Shown here: positions 35,527 through 46,019 of the stretch, piece after piece | Layout of the letters: each line of letters begins with the position of its first letter | How positions within the stretch are numbered: position 1 is the stretch's first letter | Source: Sunxiuqinia sp963678245 | GTDB taxonomy: Bacteria; Bacteroidota; Bacteroidia; Bacteroidales; Prolixibacteraceae | Length of the DNA: 64,000 nt | NCBI GenBank assembly: GCA_965140765.1 | Contig: OZ223309.1 | Coordinates: forward strand, 2,480,001-2,544,000 | Direction of reading: 5' to 3' | Translations under genes and position numbers: made by a program | Notes under the pieces: model-generated | The model's input: the letters and a program-made list of their open reading frames with translations, nothing else | Database searches by the model: none | What the model was told of the DNA's origin: nothing

Positions 35527-36625
35527 TTGGCAATGAATACAAATTTAACGCTATTTGCACAAATAATTCAATCGTTGAGTAGAAACTCCTTCAAAACGTT
35601 GGTAAAACATTATGATACGGACAAGCATAATAAAGGTATCGATAGTTGGACACATTTAATAACCATGCTTTTTTGCCCGTTTTCAAGAGTAAACTCGCTG
35701 CGTGATGTAACAAATGGCTTACGTTCTACCTCGGGGAATTTAAATCATTTGGGACTACAGAAAGCACCTTCCAAATCATCCTTGTCTTATCAGAACCAAA
35801 ACCGGGAATGGCACCTTTTTCAGGATTACTATTTCAAATTATTCCAATGATTATCGGGCTTAGCACAGTTCAAACAAACACGTTTCAGAATTAAATCTAA
35901 GATTCTGCTGCTCGACTCAACAACGATTTCGTTGTGTTTGAGCCTTTTTGACTGGACAAAACACAGAAAGCGCAAAGGAGCAATAAAACTCCATACTTTG
36001 CTCGATTGCTATGGCTGTCTATATAAATCTTACCGATGGAAAAGTAAACGCTGCAATGGCTGCCAAAGAAATAGTTCCACATGCTGATAGTGTTGTGGTT
36101 GCCGATCGTGCTTACGTTGATTTCGAAAACCTTTGTCGTTGGCACATTGGAAAAAGTTTCTTTGTTGTCAGGTTTAAAAAGTCGGTAGAATTCAACAGAC
36201 ACGATGAACGGGAACTGCCAGAGGACAGGCACCAACACATCCTGATTGATGAATACATTGAACTCTCAGAGAAAAAAAACAAAAGCCAAATACCCGAAAA
36301 AACTTCGCAGGGTCGTTGTTTGGGATGAAGTGAACCAGCAAACCATTGAGCTGATTACAAACCAATTTTCGTGGACAGCAAACACGATCTCCGATCTATA
36401 CAAAGCACGTTGGGATATTGAGCAGTTTTTTAAGGACATTAAAATGCAGTGTTGATACAGATTTGAACAGCAATGATTACCATACTGGTTTTTAAATACC
36501 TAAAAGCTTGTGCAAAATAGGGCTGGTGCTTGTCCAATCTGGTCGTATTCTGAGAATAAACCTACTGGTAAAGTTCGACTTGCAACGACTACTTGATAAT
36601 CCGTTCGAACAATAACCCGAGCTCG
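35527..36625 (+). pseudogene. IS4-type transposase, frameshifted
   Basis: The frame beginning MAMNTNLTLFAQIIQSLSRNSFKTLVKHYDTDK is the N-terminal DUF4372-type region of IS4 transposases and breaks near 35850. A second open stretch at 36011-36328 reads GKVNAAMAAKEIVPHADSVVVADRAYVDFENLCRW, the DDE domain with its second Asp region. The last block, in another frame (36246-36455), has YKARWDIEQFFKDIK, the Y-(2)-R-(3)-E-(6)-K signature of the family. Stops and shifts between and after these blocks show it is inactive. Confidence 0.85.
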
Positions 36626-36837
36626 TCCCATTGCTTTATGCGCAAGGTAAATTTGTTGAGTGGGTGGATTGATTATTGAAAATGTGAAAAAACTGTCCGA
36701 ATCACCTATAAAAAGGAACAGATAATTAAAATTAAAAACATTTAGGACAGCTCTGACAAGAAATATAAAAATTTTCTAAACTATCGTAATTGATGTATCG
36801 AATAGGATCCAAGCATATAATGTGCCATACTTTCTGT

Positions 36838-39800
36838 CTACTGAATTTTTATCCAATCAAAATAAAAAGGGCCTTGCTTCCTAGGTTTCAATCTTAACGT
36901 ATATTTTCCGGCATTAATAGTGGTTTGGGTGTCGGTTCTAAAACTTTTCCATTTGATATCAGCAACGGGAAACACCCACTGCCCACTCCACACCAGTCGT
37001 CCATCGGCAGCAACGATTTCTCCGTCAACGGTGATATCCTCAGTCCCTTTGTTCATATAGCGAAACTCCAATCCGTATTTTGAGGCCAATCCAACATTAA
37101 AAGTCCACTCAATTGCATCTCCTTTACCGGGAACAAACTTACAATCCTTCTTTAAAATCTCTGTATTTATGGCTTTTCCTTTACTTCCGGCCTCTTCCGC
37201 CTCATATTTGAACGATGGCCGTAAATCAATCGGAGCATCCAAATTAGATACCGGAACGGCAGCAACAGCGTACATGGGAGAATTGCGTGAATTAAGCGGA
37301 AGCAACTCTACCTTCTTGCCTTTCGCATATCGTTTTTGATAGATCTCATAGTTCGTGCCGCTATTATATGTCGATCGCATAATATCCTTTCTTTTTGTAA
37401 ACTCCTCAAGCCAGTTTGGCTTATCTGTAATCGACTCATCAATACCAATAATTAAATCAGACTCTTCATTAAGCTCGAATGTAGCAATCGAATTTCCTCT
37501 TGCAGCTTCAGAAAATGCTGATGTTTGTACCCACTCGCTACCAAATAAGAATGGAGGTAACGAAATAATTTTGGCATCTGCGTCTGAATAAAGCAGATCT
37601 CCATTGTTCATCCAACTTTTGGCACTCCAGTTTGAATTATTTTCACTCGCAACTTGTATATTTTTAAACAGTCGACTTGAAGACTCCGCAGATTTAACAT
37701 TCTCATCAGTTGTTGAAATAGCAATTGCTGAAATCACAGCCTGCGCAGCTTTCACCTCAGGAAATGAAATTTTCAATTCGCCTCCTTTAACTGAAACAGC
37801 AACGGTTCTCTTTAACAAGTTGTCATGACCAACTTCCTCCCAAATATCCAAATCATTAATAACGACTTCGTCATTTACCGCAACATCAAAAATGCGCCAG
37901 TCGTTGCAATCCAATCCTCCTCCGGTTCCATACCAAGGCTCAACAAAATACATTTCAAGCTGATAATCGCCATCGGGAATAGGGAATTTGTAAGCCAGTT
38001 TGTGACGCCCATACCGGAAAGTTTGAATAAGTTTCCATTCATCGGTGCCTTGAATTGGATCGTAAGAGATGCGTTGGCTCCCATAAAATGCAGGCAAATC
38101 ATCATAGTCATCAGTCCAAGAAACCGATCCCCAGCCCGACTCGTCTTTATGAACATCAGCTTGCCAGGTATTTCCTTCTTGATCAAGGTAATCCGGCCCT
38201 CCGCAATTCACACGATATAAATAGTTCTTTTCCCCATTATTCGTGAGTGGCCTTACTTCTCCTGCTAATTCTTTTATACCTGCTGCTTCAGGCAACAAAC
38301 CTAAAACGATATAATCTTCGGCAACCTCCTTGCCATCAACATATCCAACAGCATAGAGCACATTGTTTTGAATATCCACCTGATCCCATTTGAAATGAGT
38401 ACCAATTGGCCCCTGCTTTTTCCGGCCAAGTGAGTTTTTACGCACTCCGTTGAAGAGCTCAACTTCTTCGCAATTGGAGAAAACCCGAATGCCATCTTTA
38501 ATGCCCGGTTTTTCCCATCGATTAGGCCAAGTGTGCGATACAATGTAAACCATCGGATCGGTTTCCTTGGGTGCATAATTCGACCTGAACATGTAAAAAA
38601 CATCCAACGGTTCAGCCCAAATGGTTAGCGCTCCTTTGTAATTTACCGGACCAACCCGATCAATATCGCGAAGGCCTTCGCCAGCCTGTGTTCGTCCAGG
38701 ATTGTCGTGCGATGTGAGCAACCAGTGGAACTGCCCGCAAGATTGATCGCTGGCAGCTTCACCTAAACGAACTTTCGACTCCATTAACTGCCAAAACCGA
38801 TCTTCGCTTAAAGGCCCTTTGTATTCAAAATCACCCTCTGTATGCAGATCAATACTTCGCCATGCTCCGTATTCGCCGTTTAGCAATTGCTCCGAAAGTT
38901 CTTCATCATAAATATCAGGATTTCCTCCGTAAGTGCCCGACCAATTTTGAATGACGTTCCAATCGGTTCCTGTACCTCCATTGCAAGTGGTCACCAATCT
39001 CTGGCTTGATGCTCCCGGATCAAGTTCCCGAATTAATTCGGTACACTCCCGCGCAAACTCAGTTGGCATGGTACACTCGTTTTGCAAGCCCCACAAAATA
39101 ATTGATGGGCTATTTCTACGTTCTTTAATCCAGTCGTGTAATAGTTGTTTAAAATTGGCCTGAAATTCAGTATTGGCAAACCAAATATGGGCACTCATTT
39201 GTGGCCACCATAAAATTCCTAAACTGTCCCATTGTTGTTGATAGCGGATATTATGAGGTTGGTGTCCATCCCGAAAAGCGTTATATCCGGCAGCCTTTAC
39301 TTGCGCTACTCTCGAAAGAACCTGCTCATCAGAAAAAGCATGCCCCTGCCCCATCATATGTTCATACTCTGCAGTACCGTTTATAAACACGGGCCTTCCG
39401 TTTAAATAAAAACGATTGCTTGCATTTTCACCTTGAATATCCCACTTCGTCCATCGAATTCCATAGGGTGTTTCTAGCTGATCAACCAGTTCTCCATCCT
39501 GTAACACTTCGGTGATGACCTTGTACAAATATGGATCTTCAATTGACCACAGACGCGGATTTACAATCTGATCAATATGTTGCCGAACGGTATCAACCTG
39601 ACCTGCAGAAAGATGAACAAAAGTGGCGACTTCTTTTATCAGCCGACCACGCTCATCAAACAATTTATTAATCACTTCAACTTTTGCCACCTGCTCTTTA
39701 TTATTCTTCACTTCGGTGGTTAAATGAAGGTTTGCAAGTTCATCAGTAATTTTATCATCATTCCAGATATGAACTCCAAATGGTTCAATGCGAATAGGAT

Positions 39801-40374
39801 TAGTCACAATCAAATGAACCGGACGAAAAATACCCATCGGCTGACTACCCTCTGAGAATCCCCATTCAGGACTACAGCCACCACAAACCCAAGGTAAATC
39901 CCGAATGTCTGAGGGATGGTCTGCTCGAACTGCCAAAATATTTTCTTTATCAAAACGAATATGGTCAGTGACATCCAGCGTAAATGAAGTCCGCCCTCCT
40001 GCATGGTAGCCAATTGAATCGCCATTTAGCCAAACTGTCGCATAAGAACCTACGCCTTCAAACCAAAGAAAATACCGTTTGCTACTTTGCTCTTCAAGCT
40101 GAAATGACTTCCGGTACCAGGCATAACCATGCCTATTGCCATGCCTTAGTCGGCGATAACCGCCATAGTCATCCCAATTGTGTGGAACATTAACCTCCTC
40201 CCAGTTTTTAGTTGAGTAAACCAGAGACTCAAATCCATTATATGCAAGTTTATTTGTATCGTTGGCTATAGAATGCCACCCCTCATTTAAGGAGATATCT
40301 TGTCGTACAGGATGTTGATCAGAACACGAGTATAAAAACGATATGAAAATAAGCCAATTCAAAAACTTTCGCAT
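36838..40374 (-). CDS. GH2-family glycosidase lipoprotein with malectin-like and CBM-like domains
   Basis: A 1178-residue lipoprotein (lipobox FLYSC, Cys17). Domains: GH2 sugar-binding (about 30-190), Ig-like (about 195-310), TIM barrel (about 315-600) with acid/base Glu433 (LQNE) and a probable nucleophile Glu501 (NGEYG), beta domains (about 605-700), a malectin-like domain (about 718-890, RVNCGGPDYLD) and a C-terminal CBM35-like beta-sandwich (about 1050-1178, ending FYFDWIKIQ). GH2 covers beta-galactosidase, beta-glucuronidase, beta-mannosidase and arabinopyranosidase; the specificity here is unclear. Its promoter overlaps a LacI-type operator, so it belongs to the same regulon. It is transcribed alone, with the IS relic downstream. 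Confidence 0.88.
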   Translation of the reverse strand: MRKFLNWLIFISFLYSCSDQHPVRQDISLNEGWHSIANDTNKLAYNGFESLVYSTKNWEEVNVPHNWDDYGGYRRLRHGNRHGYAWYRKSFQLEEQSSKRYFLWFEGVGSYATVWLNGDSIGYHAGGRTSFTLDVTDHIRFDKENILAVRADHPSDIRDLPWVCGGCSPEWGFSEGSQPMGIFRPVHLIVTNPIRIEPFGVHIWNDDKITDELANLHLTTEVKNNKEQVAKVEVINKLFDERGRLIKEVATFVHLSAGQVDTVRQHIDQIVNPRLWSIEDPYLYKVITEVLQDGELVDQLETPYGIRWTKWDIQGENASNRFYLNGRPVFINGTAEYEHMMGQGHAFSDEQVLSRVAQVKAAGYNAFRDGHQPHNIRYQQQWDSLGILWWPQMSAHIWFANTEFQANFKQLLHDWIKERRNSPSIILWGLQNECTMPTEFARECTELIRELDPGASSQRLVTTCNGGTGTDWNVIQNWSGTYGGNPDIYDEELSEQLLNGEYGAWRSIDLHTEGDFEYKGPLSEDRFWQLMESKVRLGEAASDQSCGQFHWLLTSHDNPGRTQAGEGLRDIDRVGPVNYKGALTIWAEPLDVFYMFRSNYAPKETDPMVYIVSHTWPNRWEKPGIKDGIRVFSNCEEVELFNGVRKNSLGRKKQGPIGTHFKWDQVDIQNNVLYAVGYVDGKEVAEDYIVLGLLPEAAGIKELAGEVRPLTNNGEKNYLYRVNCGGPDYLDQEGNTWQADVHKDESGWGSVSWTDDYDDLPAFYGSQRISYDPIQGTDEWKLIQTFRYGRHKLAYKFPIPDGDYQLEMYFVEPWYGTGGGLDCNDWRIFDVAVNDEVVINDLDIWEEVGHDNLLKRTVAVSVKGGELKISFPEVKAAQAVISAIAISTTDENVKSAESSSRLFKNIQVASENNSNWSAKSWMNNGDLLYSDADAKIISLPPFLFGSEWVQTSAFSEAARGNSIATFELNEESDLIIGIDESITDKPNWLEEFTKRKDIMRSTYNSGTNYEIYQKRYAKGKKVELLPLNSRNSPMYAVAAVPVSNLDAPIDLRPSFKYEAEEAGSKGKAINTEILKKDCKFVPGKGDAIEWTFNVGLASKYGLEFRYMNKGTEDITVDGEIVAADGRLVWSGQWVFPVADIKWKSFRTDTQTTINAGKYTLRLKPRKQGPFYFDWIKIQ

Positions 40375-40431
40375 AATTAGATTTCTATGTAGTGGGTTTT
40401 ATTATTGAATTCAAGATTCGACAAACGAATA

Positions 40432-40464
40432 CAAATTTATGTAAACGTTTTCAATTCTACTAAA
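40432..40464 (-). promoter_or_regulatory. Probable promoter of the GH2 gene
   Basis: On the minus strand TAAATTTG (40432-40439) matches TAnnTTTG exactly, with TTTA 21 nt upstream (40461-40464) as a weak -33 box. The 40440-40453 operator fills most of the spacer. The leader would be about 50 nt. Confidence 0.55.
40440..40453. promoter_or_regulatory. LacI-type operator inside the GH2 promoter
   Basis: TGTAAACGTTTTCA, one mismatch from the palindrome at 26201. It touches the -7 element, so binding should block RNA polymerase. Confidence 0.7.
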
Positions 40465-40948
40465 CATTCAAATATAAACATCACGATTTCGCAATATATT
40501 AGCCAGTTACAAACTGGTCATTTGTTTTATCTCCTATTCAAAAAAAGCATTGAACTTTCAATTTCAACAAAACAGCAGATGCAGGTCTGAAAACAGATAG
40601 AGAGACTATTGTCAACAATCCGGGATTCTGATAATTTCAGCCAATGACCTTCCCAAGTTTCATCATGTACTATTTGAAATCCACCTAAAACCAGGTCTGA
40701 AGAAGTCGCTGCAATATTATTTGCTTCTGCATGTAAAGAAATAAATCTAATCAAGTCAAAGAAAAAGCAATGACACACTACCTAGCATAAACTTGAATTG
40801 GTAAAAAGATACTTGTTGGATAAAAAATTCCTTTAGCTCTTGAGTAGTCTAAATGGAGCTTAAAGCGCACAAAAAGATTTGGGAAAATAGACCTTTCATA
40901 GAAATGCATGATATTGAATCCCCAATATGCACACGAACAAAAAAATGT
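40465..40948. other. Gap between the GH2 promoter and the SusD terminator
   Basis: No gene I can support. An 83-codon minus-strand ORF (40527-40778) has many Cys and Phe residues, no family resemblance and no promoter, and is not called. Confidence 0.5.
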
Positions 40949-40981
40949 AAATGGTGAAAGCTTTTAAAGCTTCCACCATTT
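40949..40981 (-). terminator. Terminator after the SusD gene
   Basis: AAATGGTG/CACCATTT and AAGCT/AGCTT stack into a 13-bp stem with one mismatch and a 5-nt loop. On the minus strand a seven-T run follows within 4 nt. It starts 7 nt after the SusD stop. Confidence 0.85.
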
Positions 40982-40987
40982 TATAGT

Positions 40988-42574
40988 CTATTCGGCTGAT
41001 ACATTATCAGGATTTTGAACTAACGCAGGATTCGAATCTAAATCGTACTGAGGTATTTTAAATAAAAAGTCCTTTGATGGAACAAACTCCAATGGAGCGT
41101 CCACGTACATATAGATTCCTTCATCATTTCCCCATTTTACATGCTTCTTAACGTTCTCTCCGATTCTATCAGTTCGTATTTCATCAAAATACAGGAGACC
41201 TTCTCCAACAAATTCCCATCCTCTTTCACGGTAGATTGAGTCTGCGAACTGTTCTTTAGTTAAATTAGCAGGCAAATCATCTAAATCTGCGCGATTACGA
41301 ACGTCATTAACTGCTTTGTAAGCAGAAGCCGTTGGTCCATTTAGCTCATTTTCTGCCTCCGCATAGTTTAATAAGACATCAGCGTAACGAATAACATATG
41401 AAGTTGCTTGCGGCTTTTTCAACGTTGCTGATTCTGGTGTTCGATCGTAAAACTTAAGATTTCCAGGACCTGCTGTTTTCCAACCTCTGGAACCAGGATA
41501 AAAACCTTTGTCCTCAGGAACGAAAACCAGCGTATCTAGAATATGGCTTGGATTTCCTTTTTCCGTAGTATGGAAACGAGTCAAGAAACTTCCTTCTTTA
41601 CGAGCATCTGTGTCACTGTATGATAAATAGTGCGAAATTGAAGGTCCGAAACGACGATACATATAACAACCAAGCGTATATTCAGTGATATTCACTCCAA
41701 ACATGGTGTGTGTATTATTATACTCCTTGTCAACACCTCCATATTGGATTTCAAAAACAGACTCCATTCCATTTTTATTATTTGTGTTCCACCAATACCA
41801 CAAGTCCTTAAAATCAGGTTCAAGTGCATATTCGGCAGATTGCATTACCGCTTCGGTATACTCTTTAGCTTTCTGAAAGTAAGTTTCATCACCGGTCATG
41901 CCCCCTCTCGTCAAATAAACATCGCCAAGCAATGACTGGGCAGCACCCTTAGAAGCCCTCCAAATATCATTCGCATCATATTCTGATTTCTTAGGTAAGT
42001 TTTTTATTGCATATTCCAAATCGTCAATAATATATGCATAGGTTTGATCAACTGATTTTCGGGGAATTTCAAGTCCTTCAAGTCCTTCAGTAAATGACTC
42101 TGGAATAGGAAGTCCTCCATATAAGCGAACAAGATTGAAATAAGTTGCAGCCCTCATGAATCGAGCTTCGGCAAAAAATCTTGCTTTTAGGCTTTCATCC
42201 ATTTCAACATCAGCTCCCCGACCAATAACTAAATTTGCACGGTTAATAATATCATAGGCATCATCCCAATTTGTGATAACCATTTTATCTGCGTTATTTA
42301 CATCATTCCACACATTCCAAAGGTGCATGTTGTCCTTTGCATATGCTGGTGATCCAAATTCAGTCCTTACTTCCAAGTACATGATGTATTTGTAATAACC
42401 ATTGAACTCTCGTTGATAGCCATCATAAACACCTACTAGTGCACGACCAAGTTCCTCTCCGTTGTTGTAGTAATTGTTTGGAGACAAAAAGGTGTAGGGT
42501 TCTTCTGTTAAGTCTGTACACTGAGAAAATATAAGCACTGTACAACTTAAAATTATATATCTAATTAATTTCAT
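40988..42574 (-). CDS. SusD/RagB-like glycan-binding lipoprotein
   Basis: A 528-residue lipoprotein (lipobox IFSQC, Cys19). It has the SusD TPR-type scaffold: YYNNGEELGRALVGVYDGYQ, WDDAYDIINRANLVIGRG, AEARFMRAATYFNLVRLYGGLPI, and the C-terminal block SYVIRYADVLLNYAEAENELNGP followed by RERGWEFVGEGLLYFDEIRTDRIG. SusD caps the SusC barrel and captures oligosaccharide on the cell surface. It lies 19 nt downstream of SusC, so the pair is co-transcribed. No separate SusE/F-like surface binding protein follows; a terminator does. Confidence 0.95.
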   Translation of the reverse strand: MKLIRYIILSCTVLIFSQCTDLTEEPYTFLSPNNYYNNGEELGRALVGVYDGYQREFNGYYKYIMYLEVRTEFGSPAYAKDNMHLWNVWNDVNNADKMVITNWDDAYDIINRANLVIGRGADVEMDESLKARFFAEARFMRAATYFNLVRLYGGLPIPESFTEGLEGLEIPRKSVDQTYAYIIDDLEYAIKNLPKKSEYDANDIWRASKGAAQSLLGDVYLTRGGMTGDETYFQKAKEYTEAVMQSAEYALEPDFKDLWYWWNTNNKNGMESVFEIQYGGVDKEYNNTHTMFGVNITEYTLGCYMYRRFGPSISHYLSYSDTDARKEGSFLTRFHTTEKGNPSHILDTLVFVPEDKGFYPGSRGWKTAGPGNLKFYDRTPESATLKKPQATSYVIRYADVLLNYAEAENELNGPTASAYKAVNDVRNRADLDDLPANLTKEQFADSIYRERGWEFVGEGLLYFDEIRTDRIGENVKKHVKWGNDEGIYMYVDAPLEFVPSKDFLFKIPQYDLDSNPALVQNPDNVSAE

Positions 42575-42593
42575 TGTTATGAGAATTTAAGGT

Positions 42594-45500
42594 TTAAAAT
42601 TTAGCTCGGATTCCGAATATCATTGTTTTTGCATAAGGGAAATCAACCTTCCCGTTTTCGGGGTTGTACCCCCGATGGTTTGCAAAATTCAAATAATTCT
42701 GTGCATTAACGTAAAAATTCAGATTACTTATCCAGTTTAAATTTCTGATCATTGAAGAAAAGTCATAGCCAACTTTAATATTTTTGACAATAAAATAATT
42801 CCAGCCTCCATTGGTACGGTCTGACAATGATATTTCCTGAGCACCTGCACGAGGGAATGTGCCGGTTGGATTTTCCTCACTCCACATTCTGTCGTAAGCA
42901 TATCTTGTTGGCAGGTAATTTCTGTTCTGCACCTGGTTTTCTCCGAATGTTAAGTACCCTGTGTTTTCATCTTGTGCAGCAAGGCCTGTTGCTCCTTGAC
43001 CATATATATCCAGACTTAGATTTTTGTATACCAGGCTCGTTGACACACCATAAAAGAAATCAGGCTCAGTTGAACCAATGTTAATGTAGTCTTCACTATT
43101 GATGCTCTTATCATCATTCTGATCGATGTACATTTCTTCTCCTAACTCGGCAGACGATCGAATAGTCTGGTAAGCGGTAAGTTGATCCTGTGTTGTAATA
43201 ATTCCGGCAGACTCGCGAGCCCACAGGCTATTTACCGCTTCACCAACGATCAAATAGCGAGCAATACCTCCTGTAGATGAACCTAAATTAATTTTTTCAA
43301 CATCGCCATAAAGTTCAACAACTTCATTTTTGTTACTAGAGACATTGGTTGTCACATCCCATTTAAATTCCGAATCGATGATTCGTGCGTGAGCTGTTAG
43401 TTCAAGTCCAACATTTTTCACTTCCCCAATATTCTTCAACATGCTTGAATAACCAGAAGTTGTAGGAATAGGTACATTATATAACAAATCAGACGTTTGA
43501 CGAGAATAATAATCCAAATTCAAATCCAATCGATTCCAAAAGCCAATATCTACTCCGACATTATATTGAATATTACGTTCCCATTTCAGATCCGGGTTAC
43601 CAATGGTTTCAGCAAATCCTAGAATTGGGACACCATCAAACACATAATAGGCACTGCTCAATGACGCAAGTGATTTATAATTACCAATTTCCTGGTTTCC
43701 TGTAACACCATAACTGGTTCTCAGTTTTAGATTAGTAATGGTTTCATTTCCGGCTAAAAATGGTTCTTGAGTAACTCTCCAACCAAATCCTACAGATGGA
43801 AAAAATCCCCATTTGTTGTTGTTTCCAAATCTGGAAGAGCCATCATATCTTCCTGTAACGGTCAATAAATATTTATCATCATAAGAATATGAAGCTCTGG
43901 CTGTCCATGAAATCAATCGATTTGAATATTTATCAGAGTTAACAGAAATACTCTCAATACTGGCATAGGACATATCATTTGCGCCAGTTGCATCATTCAG
44001 AAATCCAGATCCGCTGGTTTCCAGATCTTCATAAACGTATTCCTGCCATGAATATACTCCAGTAGCTGTCAATCGGTGTTTATCCCAAGTATTCGAATAA
44101 CTCAGGATGTTATCAGTTAACCGACTTGTTTTTCTCCGATAGGTTTGTCCTCCAGTACCTGTGCTTCCTGATCCAATTCCTGCACTTGAATTAGATGTGT
44201 AATATTCGTATTGCTTTTCGTTAGCAATATCAACACCGAAATTTGTCTTAAAGGTTACATTCTTTATAGGGGTAACTAAAGCATAAACATCGCCAAGTAT
44301 TCGATCAGTACTCAGCTCGTTTGTTACTTCCGACGCTTCTGCAACCGGGTTCCAGGTACCTTCGAAATAAGAGCTGATTGAAGGATCTTCAGTGGCATAA
44401 TACCAACTTCCATCAGTTTTTTTAACTGGTACAGTTGGCCAACCGTAACGGAAAATATTACCTGTTGGATTGTTGCGGACATCTCGTTGCGACCTGCCCA
44501 CTTGCATGTGTGTTCCAACAGTCAACCAAGGGTTAAACTCATGATCTAAATTCACACGTACAGTAAACTTTTCAAAGCCAGAAGCTTCAACCATCCCATC
44601 CTGCGAAAAGATATTACCTGACAGCATATAAGATGTTTTATCTTTTCCTCCACTAAACGCAACAGAATAGTTTTGCACTTTGGAAGTGTTCTTGATAATT
44701 TCATCGTGCCAGTCGACATCATACGAAGGAGCTGGATTAGACGAGGAATAAACGGGAGCTCCATTTGAATAGGTATAAGCATCATTAATAAAATTAACGA
44801 AATCTTCCCTTCCCAGCATTTCTGGCACCCTTGCAGGAGTTGCAATTCCCAACGATCCGCTTACCTCCAGATTATTTTGTCCTCTTTTTCCTTTTTTAGT
44901 TGTAATCAAAATAACACCGTTCGCTCCTCTAGATCCGTAAATAGCAGCAGATGAGGCATCTTTTAATATCTCCATTGATTCAATATCGTTGCTGCTAATA
45001 TCATTTAGATTATTATTCACCAAAGGAAATCCATCCACAACAATAAGTGGTTCGTTTCCAGCAGTAATTGACCCGCTACCACGAATTCGAATAGTTGGTG
45101 AAGATCCGGGAGAAGCATCGGCATTTATTACTGCAACTCCAGATGCTCTACCTTGTAATGCTTCAATTGGGTTTGACGCAGAAACACTAACCAAATCTTC
45201 AGCCTTAACCTGTGTAACAGAGCCTGTCAGGTCACTTTTCTTCATGGTTCCATACCCTACTGCTACAACCTCTTCCAGCCCAATGGTATCATCATACATG
45301 ACCACATTGTTGGCATTCGAAACGCTTACCTTTTGTGTTTGCATTCCGATGAATGAAAACATCAAAAACTCAGCATCAGCTGGAACTTCCAGTTCATAAC
45401 TTCCGTCCAGTGCAGATATCGTTCCTGTTTGTGTCCCTTCAATTACGATAGTCACACCTGGAAGAGGATTTCCAGTACCATCTGTTACAACTCCTCGTAT

Positions 45501-45893
45501 TTTACGAGCCTGCCCAATGTTAGTAACACCATCTGTTCGGTTAACCACAATTGTTCTTCCAATAACCTCGTAGTTATACTTGTCCACATCTAGGAGTCGG
45601 GTCATCACATCCTCAATTGAAGCATCATTAAACTCAACTGTATATTGCTTATTCATATCCAGCTGGTCACTTTTGAAGAAGAATCCGTAATCGGAAACTC
45701 TCTCAATTTCACTAAAAACATCGATAATACTATTGTTCTCAAATTTGAGACTAATACGTGTACCCTGCGAATAGGAGCCTGACGCGATAGAAACAAAACT
45801 AAGAAAAAGTAGAAAAGCAGTTAGTTTCATAACAATTAAAAATTTCATCATCCCGGACCTTATTGGCACAGGAGAAAATAGATTTTTTTTCAT
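42594..45893 (-). CDS. SusC-like TonB-dependent receptor with N-terminal STN domain
   Basis: A 1099-residue outer-membrane transporter. After the signal peptide (to about GSYSQG, 43) comes an STN domain (about 50-115, RISLKFENNSIIDVFSEIERVSDYGFFF), then a carboxypeptidase-regulatory-like domain (about 130-205, IRGVVTDGTGNPLPGVTIVIEGT), the plug (about 210-330, VVAVGYGTMKKSDLTGSV, LIVVDGFPLVN, RGANGVILITTKKG) and a 22-strand-type barrel ending FGIRAKF. It imports oligosaccharides in a TonB-dependent way. The STN domain is the part that signals to FecR, consistent with the sigma/FecR pair just upstream. Confidence 0.96.
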   Translation of the reverse strand: MKKNLFSPVPIRSGMMKFLIVMKLTAFLLFLSFVSIASGSYSQGTRISLKFENNSIIDVFSEIERVSDYGFFFKSDQLDMNKQYTVEFNDASIEDVMTRLLDVDKYNYEVIGRTIVVNRTDGVTNIGQARKIRGVVTDGTGNPLPGVTIVIEGTQTGTISALDGSYELEVPADAEFLMFSFIGMQTQKVSVSNANNVVMYDDTIGLEEVVAVGYGTMKKSDLTGSVTQVKAEDLVSVSASNPIEALQGRASGVAVINADASPGSSPTIRIRGSGSITAGNEPLIVVDGFPLVNNNLNDISSNDIESMEILKDASSAAIYGSRGANGVILITTKKGKRGQNNLEVSGSLGIATPARVPEMLGREDFVNFINDAYTYSNGAPVYSSSNPAPSYDVDWHDEIIKNTSKVQNYSVAFSGGKDKTSYMLSGNIFSQDGMVEASGFEKFTVRVNLDHEFNPWLTVGTHMQVGRSQRDVRNNPTGNIFRYGWPTVPVKKTDGSWYYATEDPSISSYFEGTWNPVAEASEVTNELSTDRILGDVYALVTPIKNVTFKTNFGVDIANEKQYEYYTSNSSAGIGSGSTGTGGQTYRRKTSRLTDNILSYSNTWDKHRLTATGVYSWQEYVYEDLETSGSGFLNDATGANDMSYASIESISVNSDKYSNRLISWTARASYSYDDKYLLTVTGRYDGSSRFGNNNKWGFFPSVGFGWRVTQEPFLAGNETITNLKLRTSYGVTGNQEIGNYKSLASLSSAYYVFDGVPILGFAETIGNPDLKWERNIQYNVGVDIGFWNRLDLNLDYYSRQTSDLLYNVPIPTTSGYSSMLKNIGEVKNVGLELTAHARIIDSEFKWDVTTNVSSNKNEVVELYGDVEKINLGSSTGGIARYLIVGEAVNSLWARESAGIITTQDQLTAYQTIRSSAELGEEMYIDQNDDKSINSEDYINIGSTEPDFFYGVSTSLVYKNLSLDIYGQGATGLAAQDENTGYLTFGENQVQNRNYLPTRYAYDRMWSEENPTGTFPRAGAQEISLSDRTNGGWNYFIVKNIKVGYDFSSMIRNLNWISNLNFYVNAQNYLNFANHRGYNPENGKVDFPYAKTMIFGIRAKF

Positions 45894-45955
45894 AATTTTG
45901 GAATGTTTATAGTTAATACTTAATAGGTTTTCATAGAAAACTTATTGAACTATTC

Positions 45956-45987
45956 TAAACCGGGTTGGATGCCGCCTTCCCGGTTTA
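45956..45987. promoter_or_regulatory. 9-bp hairpin between FecR and SusC
   Basis: TAAACCGGG and CCCGGTTTA form a perfect stem around 14 nt. No T run follows on the minus strand, so it is not a standard terminator. It may attenuate read-through from sigma/FecR or lie in the SusC leader. Confidence 0.55.
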
Positions 45988-46019
45988 CTTATTTTCAACA
46001 AGTACCTCTCTCTGAGAAC

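Larger units (their letters stand above)
35444..36756. mobile_element. Decayed IS4-type insertion sequence with inverted ends
   Basis: TCAGACCTATCCTAAAT (35444-35460) matches the reverse complement of 36740-36756 at 15 of 17 positions, giving terminal inverted repeats around a broken transposase gene. The length of about 1.3 kb fits the family. No clear target duplication was identified at the ends. Confidence 0.75.

Noticed and set aside
40527..40778. 83-codon minus-strand ORF between GH2 and SusD
   Set aside because: No family resemblance, odd composition and no promoter or coupled neighbour; not called.
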